This document shows positions 1 through 8,720 of a stretch of 64,000 bases of DNA, in pieces (positions within the stretch are counted from its first letter, which is position 1; every line of letters begins with the position of its first letter). The translations under genes were made by a program, and so were the position numbers. Under the pieces are notes generated by a model. The model saw only the letters and a list, made by a program, of their open reading frames with translations. It made no database searches and had not been told where the DNA came from. The stretch covers positions 110,892 through 174,891 of the forward strand of contig NZ_JBHMFS010000011.1 of the NCBI RefSeq assembly GCF_051433165.1. The letters are read 5' to 3'. The stretch is from Falsiroseomonas sp051433165. Its GTDB lineage: Bacteria > Pseudomonadota > Alphaproteobacteria > Acetobacterales > Acetobacteraceae.

Positions 1-601
1 GCAGCGCGGCGCGCAGGGCGGGCAGGCGGTCCCGCGTCACGAAATGCGTGGCAAGGCTGGCCTCCACCGCCTCCGCCCCCCGCAGCCGCGCGCCGGTCAG
101 CGCCAGCCATTTGCCGAGCGCGCCGGGCAGCCGCGGCAGGACGTAGGAGGTGCCGACGTCCGGGAACAGCGCGATGGCGGTTTCCGGCATCGCCAGCATC
201 GCATGGTCCGTCACCACGCGGTGGCTGCCATGCACGGAAAGCCCGATGCCGCCGCCCATGCAGACGCCGTCGATCAGGCTGATCCAGGGCTTCGGAAAGC
301 CGGCGATGGCGGCGTTCACGGCGTATTCGCCAGCGAAGAAGGCGCGCACCCCGTCATCATCCCCGGCGAGCGCCAGTTCACGCACCCGGCGCACGTCGCC
401 GCCGGCGCAGAAGGCCTTGCCGCCCGCCCCTTCCAGCAGCACCAGCCGCACCGCCGGGTCATCCCGCAACCGGCCGATCGCGGCATCGAGCTGTGCGATC
501 ATTGGCAGGTCGAGCGCGTTCAGCGCCCGCGGACGGTTCAGCAGAAGGGTGCCGGCCGCCCCCTCCTGCCGGAGAAGGACGGTCGGTTCAGCTTCGGTCA
601 T
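1..601 (-). CDS. 3-hydroxyisobutyryl-CoA hydrolase-like protein (3' end cut by window edge)
   Basis: An open frame starts with ATG at 601 and runs leftwards off the window, so about 200 N-terminal residues are seen. It is an enoyl-CoA hydratase/isomerase (crotonase) fold protein: FCAGGDVR near residue 65 and GGGIGLS near residue 118 form the oxyanion hole. The stretch MPETAIALFPDVG followed by LPRLPG is characteristic of 3-hydroxyisobutyryl-CoA hydrolase (valine degradation) rather than ordinary enoyl-CoA hydratase, and supplies the catalytic Glu and Asp of that family. The start lies 7 bases after the mlaC stop, so it is probably the third gene of an mlaA-mlaC operon, although no functional link between valine catabolism and lipid transport is known. 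The C-terminal third cannot be checked. Confidence 0.85.
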   Translation of the reverse strand, partial: MTEAEPTVLLRQEGAAGTLLLNRPRALNALDLPMIAQLDAAIGRLRDDPAVRLVLLEGAGGKAFCAGGDVRRVRELALAGDDDGVRAFFAGEYAVNAAIAGFPKPWISLIDGVCMGGGIGLSVHGSHRVVTDHAMLAMPETAIALFPDVGTSYVLPRLPGALGKWLALTGARLRGAEAVEASLATHFVTRDRLPALRAAL

Positions 602-608
602 CGGGCTG

Positions 609-1259
609 TCAGGTGCCTTCGCGGGAGGCGAGCTGGGTGATCTGCCGGCGCATGGCGGAAAGCAGGGCCTGCACATTGTTGCCGTTGCGGGTGATGACGC
701 TGCTGTATTCGCTGCGCGTGGTCAGTCGCAGGCTGGTGCCCTCGGCGATCACATCGACCACGCGGGGCTGGCCGCCCACTTCCGCCACCCGCCAATCGAG
801 CCCGAAGGCCGGGGTGCCGGTGCGTTCGATGATGGTGCTGACCAGCACATCCTCCTCCGTCCGCGCCTGGCTGCGACCCAGGGTGAAGGTGAGCCCCTGG
901 TATTCCCCGAAGCGGGAGGAAAGGTTGCGGATCAGCACCTCCGCGAATAATTGCAGGTATTCCTGCTGCTGCTGCGCGTTGGCGGTGCGCCACCAGCGGC
1001 CGAGGATGAAGCGGCCCACGCCGTCCACATCCACGGCGCGGCGCAGGATGGCACCGACCCGGTCGCGCCGCTGCGCCACTGGCCCATCGACATTGATGGC
1101 GGCCACCAGTTCACGCCCCGTGGCGTCGATGAACGCCGAAGCGCGGCCGATATCCATCTGCTGCGCCCAGGCCTGCTGCGTTGTGGCGGCGCCGCTCAGG
1201 CCCAGGAGTCCGAGCGTGCCGAGCAGCAGGGGACGGCGGGTGAAGTTGCTTGCTGTCAT
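609..1259 (-). CDS. mlaC: MlaC-type periplasmic phospholipid-binding protein
   Basis: This 216-residue protein belongs to the MlaC/Ttg2D (toluene tolerance) family, the periplasmic carrier that passes phospholipids between the outer-membrane MlaA complex and the inner-membrane MlaFEDB ABC system. The N-terminus carries RR followed by a hydrophobic stretch ending near AWAQQ, an export signal that could use Tat or Sec. The length fits the family. It lies 29 bases after mlaA, with an AAGGA ribosome site before the ATG. The ABC components are not in the window. The hopanoid-associated paralogue HpnM is a close relative, so that alternative cannot be excluded, but the adjacent mlaA favours the Mla role. 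Confidence 0.85.
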   Translation of the reverse strand: MTASNFTRRPLLLGTLGLLGLSGAATTQQAWAQQMDIGRASAFIDATGRELVAAINVDGPVAQRRDRVGAILRRAVDVDGVGRFILGRWWRTANAQQQQEYLQLFAEVLIRNLSSRFGEYQGLTFTLGRSQARTEEDVLVSTIIERTGTPAFGLDWRVAEVGGQPRVVDVIAEGTSLRLTTRSEYSSVITRNGNNVQALLSAMRRQITQLASREGT

Positions 1260-1288
1260 GGAACTCTGTCCTTCTCGGGCCGCCGCGC

Positions 1289-2122
1289 TCAGCGCCGCAG
1301 GCCCTGGATGCCGGAGCCGAGGCCGTGATCGGAGGTGGCCGCGGCCCCTGTCGGCACATTGCGGATTTCCACCACCCGGCGCTGGCGATAGGCGCTGCGG
1401 ATGGTGGCGTAGGGGTCGAGGGAGGAAGCGCGCACCTGGTCGATCGGTTCGATCAACCCCTCGCGGGTGGACAACGCGGTGGCGGCGGTGCGGGAGATAT
1501 TGATCGCCTCCCAGGTCTCGCCGCCGGTATAGGACAGCGGGTTGATCGCGGTGTCGGCGGCGAAGCCCACCACATCCCGCGGGCTGGACGGGCCGAGCAC
1601 CGGGATGAACAGGTAGGGACCTTCGGGCGCGCCCCAGACCGCGAGCGTCTGGCCGAAATCCTCGGTATGGCCGATCAGCCCGAAATCGGTGGCGCGGTCG
1701 AAGATGCCGCCGATGCCCACCGTGGTGTTGACCAGGAAGCGGCCTGCGGTGGTGGCGGCGCGATAGCTTTCGCCCTGCAGCAGGTCATTGGCCAGGATCA
1801 CCGGCGTGCGGAGATTGGCCAGCACGTTGCGGATGGCCGTGCGGACCTCCGGCGGCAGGAAGACGCGATACATCTCGGCCGCCGGGCGCAGCACCAGCGT
1901 ATCGATGCCCTCATGCACGAAATAGGCGCCGCGGTTCAGCGGCTCCAGCGGGTCGTTGGTGGCGCGGAATTCGGCCACCGCCTCGGCATCGGTCGGGTTG
2001 GGCCGGGTGGCGCAGGCGCCCAGGCCGAGCGCGACCGCAAGCGCCAGGAAGGGCAGGGCGGGCCTGGTGCGGCTGCGGCCCCAAAGGGTGCCGGACGTGA
2101 TGGCGTGGCGGATGCGGATCAA
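1289..2122 (-). CDS. mlaA: MlaA (VacJ) family outer-membrane lipoprotein, TTG start
   Basis: This 277-residue VacJ/MlaA lipoprotein forms the outer-membrane part of the Mla pathway that removes misplaced phospholipids from the outer leaflet. The signal peptide ends in a lipobox LGAC near residue 36. Family motifs follow: NDPLEPLNR, then a core with RFLVNTTVGIGG and GHTEDFGQTL, and a GPSSPRD segment. No ATG is available in frame; the only sensible start is TTG at 2122, preceded 7 bases upstream by a strong GGAGGT ribosome site. It heads the mlaA-mlaC-hydrolase set and is divergent from metF, with about 200 bases of shared upstream DNA. Confidence 0.9.
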   Translation of the reverse strand: MIRIRHAITSGTLWGRSRTRPALPFLALAVALGLGACATRPNPTDAEAVAEFRATNDPLEPLNRGAYFVHEGIDTLVLRPAAEMYRVFLPPEVRTAIRNVLANLRTPVILANDLLQGESYRAATTAGRFLVNTTVGIGGIFDRATDFGLIGHTEDFGQTLAVWGAPEGPYLFIPVLGPSSPRDVVGFAADTAINPLSYTGGETWEAINISRTAATALSTREGLIEPIDQVRASSLDPYATIRSAYRQRRVVEIRNVPTGAAATSDHGLGSGIQGLRR

Positions 2123-2319
2123 CGGGCGACCTCCGGAAGCGGGTGGCTGGGCACAGCCCAGCCATCGCGACCCGGGACTTCCTGGGACACGATACCACCC
2201 TTATATGCGTCGGAAGGCATCAGCGAAACGGTGGTGCCGCCGAAGTTACGCACAGAGACATCCCGCGCCGGCAGAGGAGGCCCCGCCTTCGGCCGCGCGC
2301 TACCGAGAGAACCCACCCG

Positions 2320-3255
2320 ATGGACATGGCCCTTCCCGGCACTTTGCAGCGTTGGTTGACCGGCCCGCGCGTGGCCAGCCTGCCAGTGCCAACCGAGATG
2401 CCACCGCCGAAACTGTCCTTCGAGTTCTTCCCGCCGAAGAACGAGGCGCTGGAGACCGCGCTCTGGGCCGCGATCCGGCGGCTGGAGCCGCTGGGGCCGC
2501 GCTTCGTCTCCGTCACCTACGGCGCAGGCGGCACCACCCGTTCCCGCACGCATGAGACGGTGGCGCGGCTGGCCAAGGAAACCTCGCTGACCCCGGCCGC
2601 GCACCTCACCTGCGTCGGCGCGACGAAGGAGGAGGTGGATGAGGTGGCGCGGGACTACCTGGCGGCCGGCGTCCGCCACATTGTCGCGCTGCGCGGCGAC
2701 CCGCCGGCCGGCGCCAGCCAGTACACCCCGCATCCGGGCGGCTACGCCCAGGCGGAGGATCTGGTGCGCGGCCTGAGCCGGATCGGCGATTTCGACATCT
2801 CGGTGGGCGCCTATCCCGAGATGCATCCCGCCGCCGCCTCCGCCGAGGCCGATCTCGATTTCCTGAAGCGGAAGATCGATGCCGGGGCGACCCGCGCCAT
2901 CACCCAGTATTTCTTCGACACCGATGTCTATCTCCGCTTCATCGACCGCTGCGCCGCCGCCGGCATCACCGTGCCGATCGTCCCGGGCATTCTGCCGGTG
3001 TCGAATTTCGGACAGGTGAAGAAGTTCTCCGCCATGTGCGGCGCCTCCGTCCCCGCCTGGATGGGCCGCCTGTTCGAGGGGCTGGAGGAGGATGTGGAGT
3101 CGCGCCGGATGGTCGCCGCCGTGGTCGCCGCGGAGCAGGTGCGGCTGCTGCAGGCCAATGGCGTGGATGAGTTCCACTTCTACACGCTGAACCGCGCCGA
3201 CCTGACCTACGCCATCGCCCATCTGCTGGGCGCAAGGCCCCAGAAGACTGGGTGA
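2320..3255 (+). CDS. metF: Methylenetetrahydrofolate reductase
   Basis: MetF reduces 5,10-methylene-THF to 5-methyl-THF using FAD and NADH, providing the methyl group for methionine synthesis. The protein opens with the family signature SFEFFPPK, followed by VSVTYGAGG, TRAITQYFFD and PGILPVSNF, covering the whole TIM barrel. The ATG at 2320 gives 311 residues; an ATG at 2398 directly before the SFEFFPPK block would give 285 residues, closer to the usual bacterial N-terminus. The frame stays open further upstream, but that part has no family similarity. I see no SAM-responsive riboswitch in the about 200 bases upstream. The gene is divergent from mlaA. Confidence 0.93.
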   Translation: MDMALPGTLQRWLTGPRVASLPVPTEMPPPKLSFEFFPPKNEALETALWAAIRRLEPLGPRFVSVTYGAGGTTRSRTHETVARLAKETSLTPAAHLTCVGATKEEVDEVARDYLAAGVRHIVALRGDPPAGASQYTPHPGGYAQAEDLVRGLSRIGDFDISVGAYPEMHPAAASAEADLDFLKRKIDAGATRAITQYFFDTDVYLRFIDRCAAAGITVPIVPGILPVSNFGQVKKFSAMCGASVPAWMGRLFEGLEEDVESRRMVAAVVAAEQVRLLQANGVDEFHFYTLNRADLTYAIAHLLGARPQKTG

Positions 3256-3421
3256 AGGCGGCCTGATTCGCGCGGTCGCATGGGCTGAACCGCGCCGGCG
3301 TTTCACCACACGTTGCCATTGACGTGAGGCGACCCCGCCGGACGTGAACGACCTTTCCCTCCGCCAATGCCAGGCCCAGCATGGCGCACCGGCATCAGAC
3401 CGGATGGTGGAGGTAAAGCCC

Positions 3422-4393
3422 ATGACAACCACGCGCCGCGCGACCCTGCTGGCCGCGCCCGCCCTTCTCCTCGGCAGCCGCCTGGCGGGCGCCCAGGCCT
3501 GGCCATCCCGCCCCGTGCGGATCGTGGTGCCCTATACGCCGGGGGGTGTCTCCGACATCACCGCGCGCTTGATCGCGGAGCCGATGGCCGCGGCGCTGGG
3601 TGTTGCCGTACCGGTGGAAAACCGCCCCGGCGCGGATGGCGTCATCGGGACGGAGGCGGTGGCGCGCGCGCCCGCCGATGGGCATACGCTGGCCCTGGTC
3701 TCGGTCGGGCATCCTGTGAACGCGGCCTTCTACCGGCTGCCCTTCGACACGATGCGGGACTTCACCTTCATCAGCCTGACCACGAAGACGCCGCTGGTGC
3801 TCTGCGCGGCGCGGACCTTCGTGGCCTCCACCCCGGCGGAGCTGGTGGCGCATGCCAAGCGCAACCCGGCCGGGCATGTGACCTTCGCCGGCACGGGGGG
3901 CGTGGTGCGGCTGGCGCCGGTGCTGTTCGCGCAGCGGACGGGGATCGAGATGACCTATGTGCCGTACCGGGGTTCGACCCAGGCGCATCCGGACCTGATC
4001 GCCGGGCGTGTCGACATCATGTTCGACACCGTCCCGGCGGCGCTGCCGCATATCCAGGGCGGCACGCTGAAGGCGCTGGCCACCACCGGCGCTGTCCGCG
4101 CGCCGCAACTGCCGGATGTGCCGACGCTGGGGGAAAGTCTGGCGGGGTTCGAGGCCTCCACCTGGGGCATGGTGATGGGCCCGGCCAACCTGCCCGCGCC
4201 CGTGCTGGAGCGGCTGCACCGGGAGATCACGGCCGCCGTCATGCGCCCCGATGTGGTGGCGCGGCACCGGCAGCTCGGCGCGGAAGTCGTCACCTCCAAC
4301 CCCGATGAGACGCGGAGCTTCGTCCAGGCGGAGATGGAGAAATGGGGCACGGCGGCCCGCGCCGCGGGGGTACGGCCCCAAAACGCCGGGTGA
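3422..4393 (+). CDS. Bug-family (tripartite tricarboxylate) periplasmic substrate-binding protein
   Basis: This 323-residue protein has a Tat-like signal (TTTRRATLL, then AGAQAWPSRP) and the Bug/TctC hallmarks: PVRIVVPYTPGG at the mature N-terminus, ENRPGADGVIGT, and the YVPYRGSTQAHPDLIAGRVD block. Members bind small carboxylates or related compounds in the periplasm. Many act with TctAB permeases, but Bug proteins are heavily expanded in Acetobacteraceae and Burkholderiales and are often orphans, as here: no tctA or tctB is nearby. The ATG at 3422 follows a GGAGG site about 10 bases upstream. The ligand cannot be predicted. Confidence 0.9.
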   Translation: MTTTRRATLLAAPALLLGSRLAGAQAWPSRPVRIVVPYTPGGVSDITARLIAEPMAAALGVAVPVENRPGADGVIGTEAVARAPADGHTLALVSVGHPVNAAFYRLPFDTMRDFTFISLTTKTPLVLCAARTFVASTPAELVAHAKRNPAGHVTFAGTGGVVRLAPVLFAQRTGIEMTYVPYRGSTQAHPDLIAGRVDIMFDTVPAALPHIQGGTLKALATTGAVRAPQLPDVPTLGESLAGFEASTWGMVMGPANLPAPVLERLHREITAAVMRPDVVARHRQLGAEVVTSNPDETRSFVQAEMEKWGTAARAAGVRPQNAG

Positions 4394-4409
4394 CACGCGG
4401 GGTAGCCCG

Positions 4410-4835
4410 CTACCGCGCGCCGAGGATCCACTCCGCCACGAACAGCGTGCCGAACAAGGTGCCGGCGAAGATCAGGAGGTGGTTCCGCACCGCGTCCTTG
4501 CGGAACACCATGGCGGGCGGCGGCGGCGGGGTGGCGGAGGCCGCGAGTGCCGCCAGGCCGCGCGGTTCTTCCGGCTCCGGCGGCACCGCGGGCACGGCGG
4601 CCGCCAACGCCCGCTCCGTCTCGGCCGGGGTCAGGCACGGGCCGAGATAGGTGAAGCGGCGCACCGCTTCCTCCGCCGTCACCGCACTGCCATCCCAGAC
4701 GATCCACTGCCGCAGCGCGCCGTTCCAGCCGATCGGCAGCGGGGCGCGGCCTCGATCCTCCGTGCGCGCCACCCAATGCCAGGGGCGGGACGGGTCGGCA
4801 GGCTCGCCAGGGCGCTTCGGGTCGGGCCAGGCCAT
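4410..4835 (-). CDS. Hypothetical protein with C-terminal membrane anchor
   Basis: I do not recognise this 141-residue protein. The first about 70 residues are tryptophan-rich and soluble (WHWVAR, WNGALRQWIVWDG), followed by a Pro/Ala/Glu-rich linker and a single hydrophobic C-terminal helix (LLIFAGTLFGTLFVAEWIL). This suggests a tail-anchored protein with a cytoplasmic domain. The ATG at 4835 is preceded by AAGGA at a suitable distance; an upstream ATG at 4892 would overlap the region next to the BASS gene. It lies between the Bug receptor gene (convergent) and the BASS transporter gene upstream on the same strand. Confidence 0.65.
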   Translation of the reverse strand: MAWPDPKRPGEPADPSRPWHWVARTEDRGRAPLPIGWNGALRQWIVWDGSAVTAEEAVRRFTYLGPCLTPAETERALAAAVPAVPPEPEEPRGLAALAASATPPPPPAMVFRKDAVRNHLLIFAGTLFGTLFVAEWILGAR

Positions 4836-4899
4836 GCAGCATTTTCCTTCTTGGGATTGGACCATAGCAGGGCGCGACTCGCCCCGCGGCAAGGGGGCA

Positions 4900-5838
4900 T
4901 CAGGTGACCAGCCGCGCCCTCAGCCGGTCATAGACCGGGCGCAGCAGCAGCGGGGACAGGAACAGCGGGAACTGGCACAGCGCGAAGAACATCAGGATGC
5001 CGGGATCCGTCGCCGCCGGCAGCACCGCCAGGAACAGCGCCGTGTTGCGGTTGCCCGAGAGAAGGCCCGCGGAAAGTGCCACCCTGGCGCCGGCCGGCTT
5101 CAGGAAGGCCAGCGCCGTCAGCAGGTTCAGGCCGAAATTGCCGGCGAAGGCCAGCGCCACCCCGCCCAAAACCCACATCGGCTGCGCCAGCAGCATGGCC
5201 TGAACGCCGTCCATCACGCCAAACCCGTACAGCACCACCAGCAGCACCACGGCGCCATCGACGCTGCGGCCATAGGTCGCCAGCCGCACCGGCCCCGCCA
5301 GCCGCCGGATCACCAGGGAAATGAGCAGCGGTACCCCCACCACCAGCGCCAGCCGCCCCATCAGCCCGCCGAGCGAGATCGCCAGGTCGATGCCCAGCAG
5401 GCCGAGCGCCAGCGGCGGCGCGGTGAAGGGAACCAGCAGGGTGGACAGCACCGCGACCACCAGCGAAATCTCTCCATCCAGCCCTACCATGCGCGCAAAG
5501 GCGGGGGAGGAGGTGGCGGCGCAGCCGGTGGCCATGATGACCACTGCAGCGCCAAGCGGGCCCTCCAGCCCCAGCAGCCGGACTAGGGCGAAGACGATCA
5601 GCGGGCAGACCAGCAGGACCCAGGTCAGCAGCGCCGCCACCAGCACCGGCCGGCGCAGATAACCGAGCACCTGGCCGAAATCGACCCGCAACAACACCAA
5701 TGTCATCAAGCAAGCTACGACGGGCGTCACCACATCCCGTGTGGCGGCCGCCAGCGGCGGCAGCAGCACGCCGAGAAACACGCCATAGCCCAGCAGGGCG
5801 CCGCCATTGCGGGCGGACCATTCGAGAAAACGGACCAA
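4900..5838 (-). CDS. Bile acid:sodium symporter (BASS) family transporter
   Basis: A 312-residue polytopic protein with about ten hydrophobic helices. The arrangement and the motifs ATGCAATSSPAFARMVGLD and LLSGNRNTALFLA, in the crossover-helix regions, place it in the BASS/ACR3 superfamily (sodium-coupled uptake of organic anions, or related secondary transport). It has no arsenite-transporter (ACR3) cysteine signature and no ars genes nearby, so an organic acid is the more likely substrate. The start at 5838 faces the pentapeptide-repeat gene. Confidence 0.75.
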   Translation of the reverse strand: MVRFLEWSARNGGALLGYGVFLGVLLPPLAAATRDVVTPVVACLMTLVLLRVDFGQVLGYLRRPVLVAALLTWVLLVCPLIVFALVRLLGLEGPLGAAVVIMATGCAATSSPAFARMVGLDGEISLVVAVLSTLLVPFTAPPLALGLLGIDLAISLGGLMGRLALVVGVPLLISLVIRRLAGPVRLATYGRSVDGAVVLLVVLYGFGVMDGVQAMLLAQPMWVLGGVALAFAGNFGLNLLTALAFLKPAGARVALSAGLLSGNRNTALFLAVLPAATDPGILMFFALCQFPLFLSPLLLRPVYDRLRARLVT

Positions 5839-5900
5839 GGGGAACCCAATGGCTCAGGGACAGGATGCGGGAGAAGCGGATGCGGGAGGCGCGGGCGAGG

Positions 5901-5929
5901 TTGGCGTTGTTCGACCTGTGTTCTATATC
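5901..5929 (+). promoter_or_regulatory. Candidate sigma-70 promoter for the pentapeptide-repeat gene
   Basis: TTGGCG at 5901-5906 and TATATC at 5924-5929 are separated by exactly 17 bases in an otherwise GC-rich stretch. Transcription would begin near 5936, where an in-frame GTG opens a normal signal peptide. If so, the messenger would be leaderless. This is a pattern match only. Confidence 0.3.
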
Positions 5930-5935
5930 CAAGGT

Positions 5936-6460
5936 GTGCCCGGACGTCATCACACCCCGAATCGCCTCGCGCTCCTGCCCTTCCTGGCATTGCTTGGCCT
6001 GATGCTCAGCGCCGCGCCTGCGCTGGCCGCCTGCACGGACCCGCCTGGGCCGGGGGTGGATTGGCGGCGCTGCAGCCTGGATGGGCGCGATTTGAGTGGT
6101 GCGGACCTCTCCGGCATGCAGCTTCGCGATGCTTCCCTGCAACGCACCCAGTTGGTCGGCGCCAAGCTGGTCGGGGCGGAAGGGTCTTATGTGCGCTTCG
6201 TGTCCTCCGACCTGAACGGCGCCGATTTCACTGGTGCGACTCTGCGGGAAGCCGATTTCACCCGCGCCACGCTGCGCGGCGCCAAGCTGGTCCGCGCCGA
6301 TCTGCGCCGTGCCCGGCTTTACCGTGCCGATCTGACGCAAGCGGACCTGACCGGCGCGATGCTGGGCGGCACGGATTTCACCGGGGTGATCCTGGATGGC
6401 GCGACCTGGACCGATGGCGCGCGGATCTGCGCCGCGGGGTCCGTGGGTTCCTGCCAGTGA
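5936..6460 (+). CDS. Secreted pentapeptide-repeat protein
   Basis: The protein has a signal peptide (NRLALLPFLALLGLMLSAAP then ALAAC) followed by a cysteine-containing N-terminus and about 20 pentapeptide units of the A(D/N)LXX type (for example ADLSGMQL, ADFTGATL, ADLRRARL, ADLTGAML). These form a right-handed quadrilateral beta helix. Export makes a gyrase-protecting role (Qnr, MfpA) unlikely. The start is uncertain: GTG at 5936 gives a compact signal peptide, while ATG at 5849 has a better ribosome site (AAGGGG) but would place about 40 polar residues before the signal. The stop codon overlaps the uvrD start (GTGA), suggesting translational coupling. Confidence 0.75.
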   Translation: MPGRHHTPNRLALLPFLALLGLMLSAAPALAACTDPPGPGVDWRRCSLDGRDLSGADLSGMQLRDASLQRTQLVGAKLVGAEGSYVRFVSSDLNGADFTGATLREADFTRATLRGAKLVRADLRRARLYRADLTQADLTGAMLGGTDFTGVILDGATWTDGARICAAGSVGSCQ

Positions 6461-8691
6461 GTCTTCCGGCGACCCAGCCGGACTACCTCGCCCGGCTTAA
6501 CCCGGAACAGCGCCAGGCGGTGGAAACGCTGGATGGCCCGTTGCTGGTGCTGGCCGGCGCCGGCACCGGCAAGACCAGCGTGCTGACCACCCGCTTCGCC
6601 CATCTGCTGATGACCGGCCGCGCCCGCCCCTGGCAGGTGCTGGCCGTGACCTTCACCAACAAGGCGGCGAAGGAGATGCGCGAGCGCGTCGCCACCATCC
6701 TCGGCCAGCCTGCGGAGGGGCTGTGGCTCGGCACCTTCCACGCACTATGCGCCCGCATGCTGCGCCGGCATGCCGAGATCGTCGGGCTGAAGTCGAACTT
6801 CACCATCCTCGATACCGACGACCAGATGCGGCTGCTGAAGCAGATCATGGAGGCTGCCGGCGGCATCGATTCCAAGCGCTGGCCGCCGCAGGGGCTGATG
6901 GCGGTGATCCAGCGCTGGAAGGATCGCGGCCTGACGCCGGCCCGCATCACCCCGGCCGAAGATTCGGACTACGCCAACAACCGCGCGCGTAGCCTTTATG
7001 AAGCGTATCAGCGCCGCCTGATCGAGCTGAACGCGGCCGATTTCGGCGACCTTCTGCTGCATGTGGTGGAGATCCTGCGCACCCGCCCGGATATCCTGGC
7101 CGAGTACCACAGGACCTTCCGCTACATCCTGGTGGACGAATACCAGGACACCAACCTGGTCCAATATCTGTGGCTGCGCCTGCTCGCCCAGAACGAGGAC
7201 CCGGCCCAGCGCAACATCTGCTGCGTCGGCGATGACGACCAGTCGATCTATTCCTGGCGCGGCGCCGAGATCGAAAACATCCTTCGGTTCGAAAAAGATT
7301 TTCCTGGCGCGCGCACCGTGCGGCTGGAATCCAACTACCGTTCGACCAAGCCGATCCTCGCCGCGGCCGCCGGGCTGATCGCCCGCAATGCGGGCCGCCT
7401 CGGCAAGACGCTGCGCGCCGGTCGCAAGGACGCGGAAGGCGAGAAAGTGCGCGTCGTCTCCCTGTGGGACAGCGAGGAAGAAGCCCGCATGGTGGGGGAG
7501 CGGATCGAGGCGGCGCGCCGCGGTGGCCACCCGCTGTCCGAATTCGCCATCCTCGTCCGCGCCGGCTTCCAGACCCGCAGCTTCGAGGAACGCCTCATCA
7601 CCCTCGGCCTGCCCTACCGCGTGGTTGGGGGGCTGAAATTCTACGAGCGCGCGGAAATCCGCGACGCCATGGCCTATCTCCGCATCCTGCACCAACCCGC
7701 CGACGACCTGGCGTTTGAGCGCATCGTCAACACGCCGAAGCGCGGCCTCGGCGACAGCGGCCTACGCGCCCTGCACCAGGCGGCCCGCGCGGAAGCCATT
7801 CCCCTCGCGCTCGCCGCCGAACGCATTGCCGAAACCGACTCCCTCAAGCCGAAGCCTCGCACGGCGCTGCGCGAACTGATGCGCGGCTTCGTCCGCTGGC
7901 GCGGCATCAACGAGAAGGAAGGCCACGTCGTCGCCGCCGCGACCATGCTGGATGAATCCGGCTACACCGAGATGTGGAAGCTGGACCGCAGTCCCGAAGC
8001 CCCCGGCCGCCTCGAAAACCTCAAGGAACTGCTGCGCGCGCTGGGCGACTACCAGACCCTCGCCGGCTTCCTCGACCACGTCGCCCTGGTGATGGAAACC
8101 GACGAGAACGCCGAAGCCGAACGCGTCCAGCTCATGACGCTGCACGCCGCCAAGGGCCTGGAATTCGACACCGTCTTCCTGCCCGGCTGGGAAGAAGGCC
8201 TGTTTCCCTCCCAGCGCTCCCTCGACGAGGGCGGCGACAAATCGCTCGAGGAAGAACGGCGCTTGGCCTATGTCGGCATCACCCGCGCCCGCCGCAACGC
8301 CATCATCAGCCACGCCGCCAACCGCCGCATCTACGGCAACTGGACCTCCTCCCTCCCCTCCCGCTTCCTCGACGAATTGCCGGAAGAGGCCATCACCCGC
8401 GAAGGCCAATCCACCATCCGCGCCAACCGCATGGCCGACACCCCCAGCGTCTTCCTCGGGCAATCCGGCCTGCTCGCCCGCCGCCCGCGCATGACCGACG
8501 TGAACCCCTGGGACACCCGCGAACGCCCCGCGCGCGAATCCACCCTCGTGAAGGGCGAACGCGTCTTCCACCAGAAATTCGGCTACGGCACGATCACCGA
8601 CATCGACGAAGACCGCCTCGACATCACCTTCGACCATACCGGCCCGAAACGCGTGCTGGACCGCTTCGTCCAGAAGGCGAGCGAGGTTTAG
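6457..8691 (+). CDS. uvrD: ATP-dependent DNA helicase UvrD/PcrA
   Basis: A 744-residue superfamily 1A helicase with 3'-5' polarity, acting in nucleotide excision and mismatch repair. All motifs are intact: Walker A GAGTGKT at residues 34-40, VDEYQDTN (motif II), DDQSIYSWRGAE (III), ESNYRS (IV), LMTLHAAKGLEFDTVFLPG (V) and YVGITRAR (VI). The C-terminal segment GERVFHQKFGYGTI is the Tudor-like RNA-polymerase-contacting domain of UvrD/PcrA. The GTG start at 6457 overlaps the preceding stop; the open frame upstream of it belongs to a different gene in another phase. Codons in the 3' half are strongly C-ending. Confidence 0.93.
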   Translation: MSLPATQPDYLARLNPEQRQAVETLDGPLLVLAGAGTGKTSVLTTRFAHLLMTGRARPWQVLAVTFTNKAAKEMRERVATILGQPAEGLWLGTFHALCARMLRRHAEIVGLKSNFTILDTDDQMRLLKQIMEAAGGIDSKRWPPQGLMAVIQRWKDRGLTPARITPAEDSDYANNRARSLYEAYQRRLIELNAADFGDLLLHVVEILRTRPDILAEYHRTFRYILVDEYQDTNLVQYLWLRLLAQNEDPAQRNICCVGDDDQSIYSWRGAEIENILRFEKDFPGARTVRLESNYRSTKPILAAAAGLIARNAGRLGKTLRAGRKDAEGEKVRVVSLWDSEEEARMVGERIEAARRGGHPLSEFAILVRAGFQTRSFEERLITLGLPYRVVGGLKFYERAEIRDAMAYLRILHQPADDLAFERIVNTPKRGLGDSGLRALHQAARAEAIPLALAAERIAETDSLKPKPRTALRELMRGFVRWRGINEKEGHVVAAATMLDESGYTEMWKLDRSPEAPGRLENLKELLRALGDYQTLAGFLDHVALVMETDENAEAERVQLMTLHAAKGLEFDTVFLPGWEEGLFPSQRSLDEGGDKSLEEERRLAYVGITRARRNAIISHAANRRIYGNWTSSLPSRFLDELPEEAITREGQSTIRANRMADTPSVFLGQSGLLARRPRMTDVNPWDTRERPARESTLVKGERVFHQKFGYGTITDIDEDRLDITFDHTGPKRVLDRFVQKASEV

Positions 8692-8720
8692 GGACTTCGG
8701 ATGTGGTCGCGGGGTGGTTC

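Noticed and set aside
2123..2319. SAM- or SAH-type riboswitch upstream of metF
   Set aside because: None of the conserved cores that I know for these riboswitches is present; the region is simply a divergent promoter stretch. A covariance-model search would settle it.
4928..6340. A 470-codon minus-strand frame with pentapeptide-like IGxxQ repeats
   Set aside because: The repeats are the reverse reading of the real pentapeptide gene on the plus strand, and the rest is a shadow of the BASS gene.
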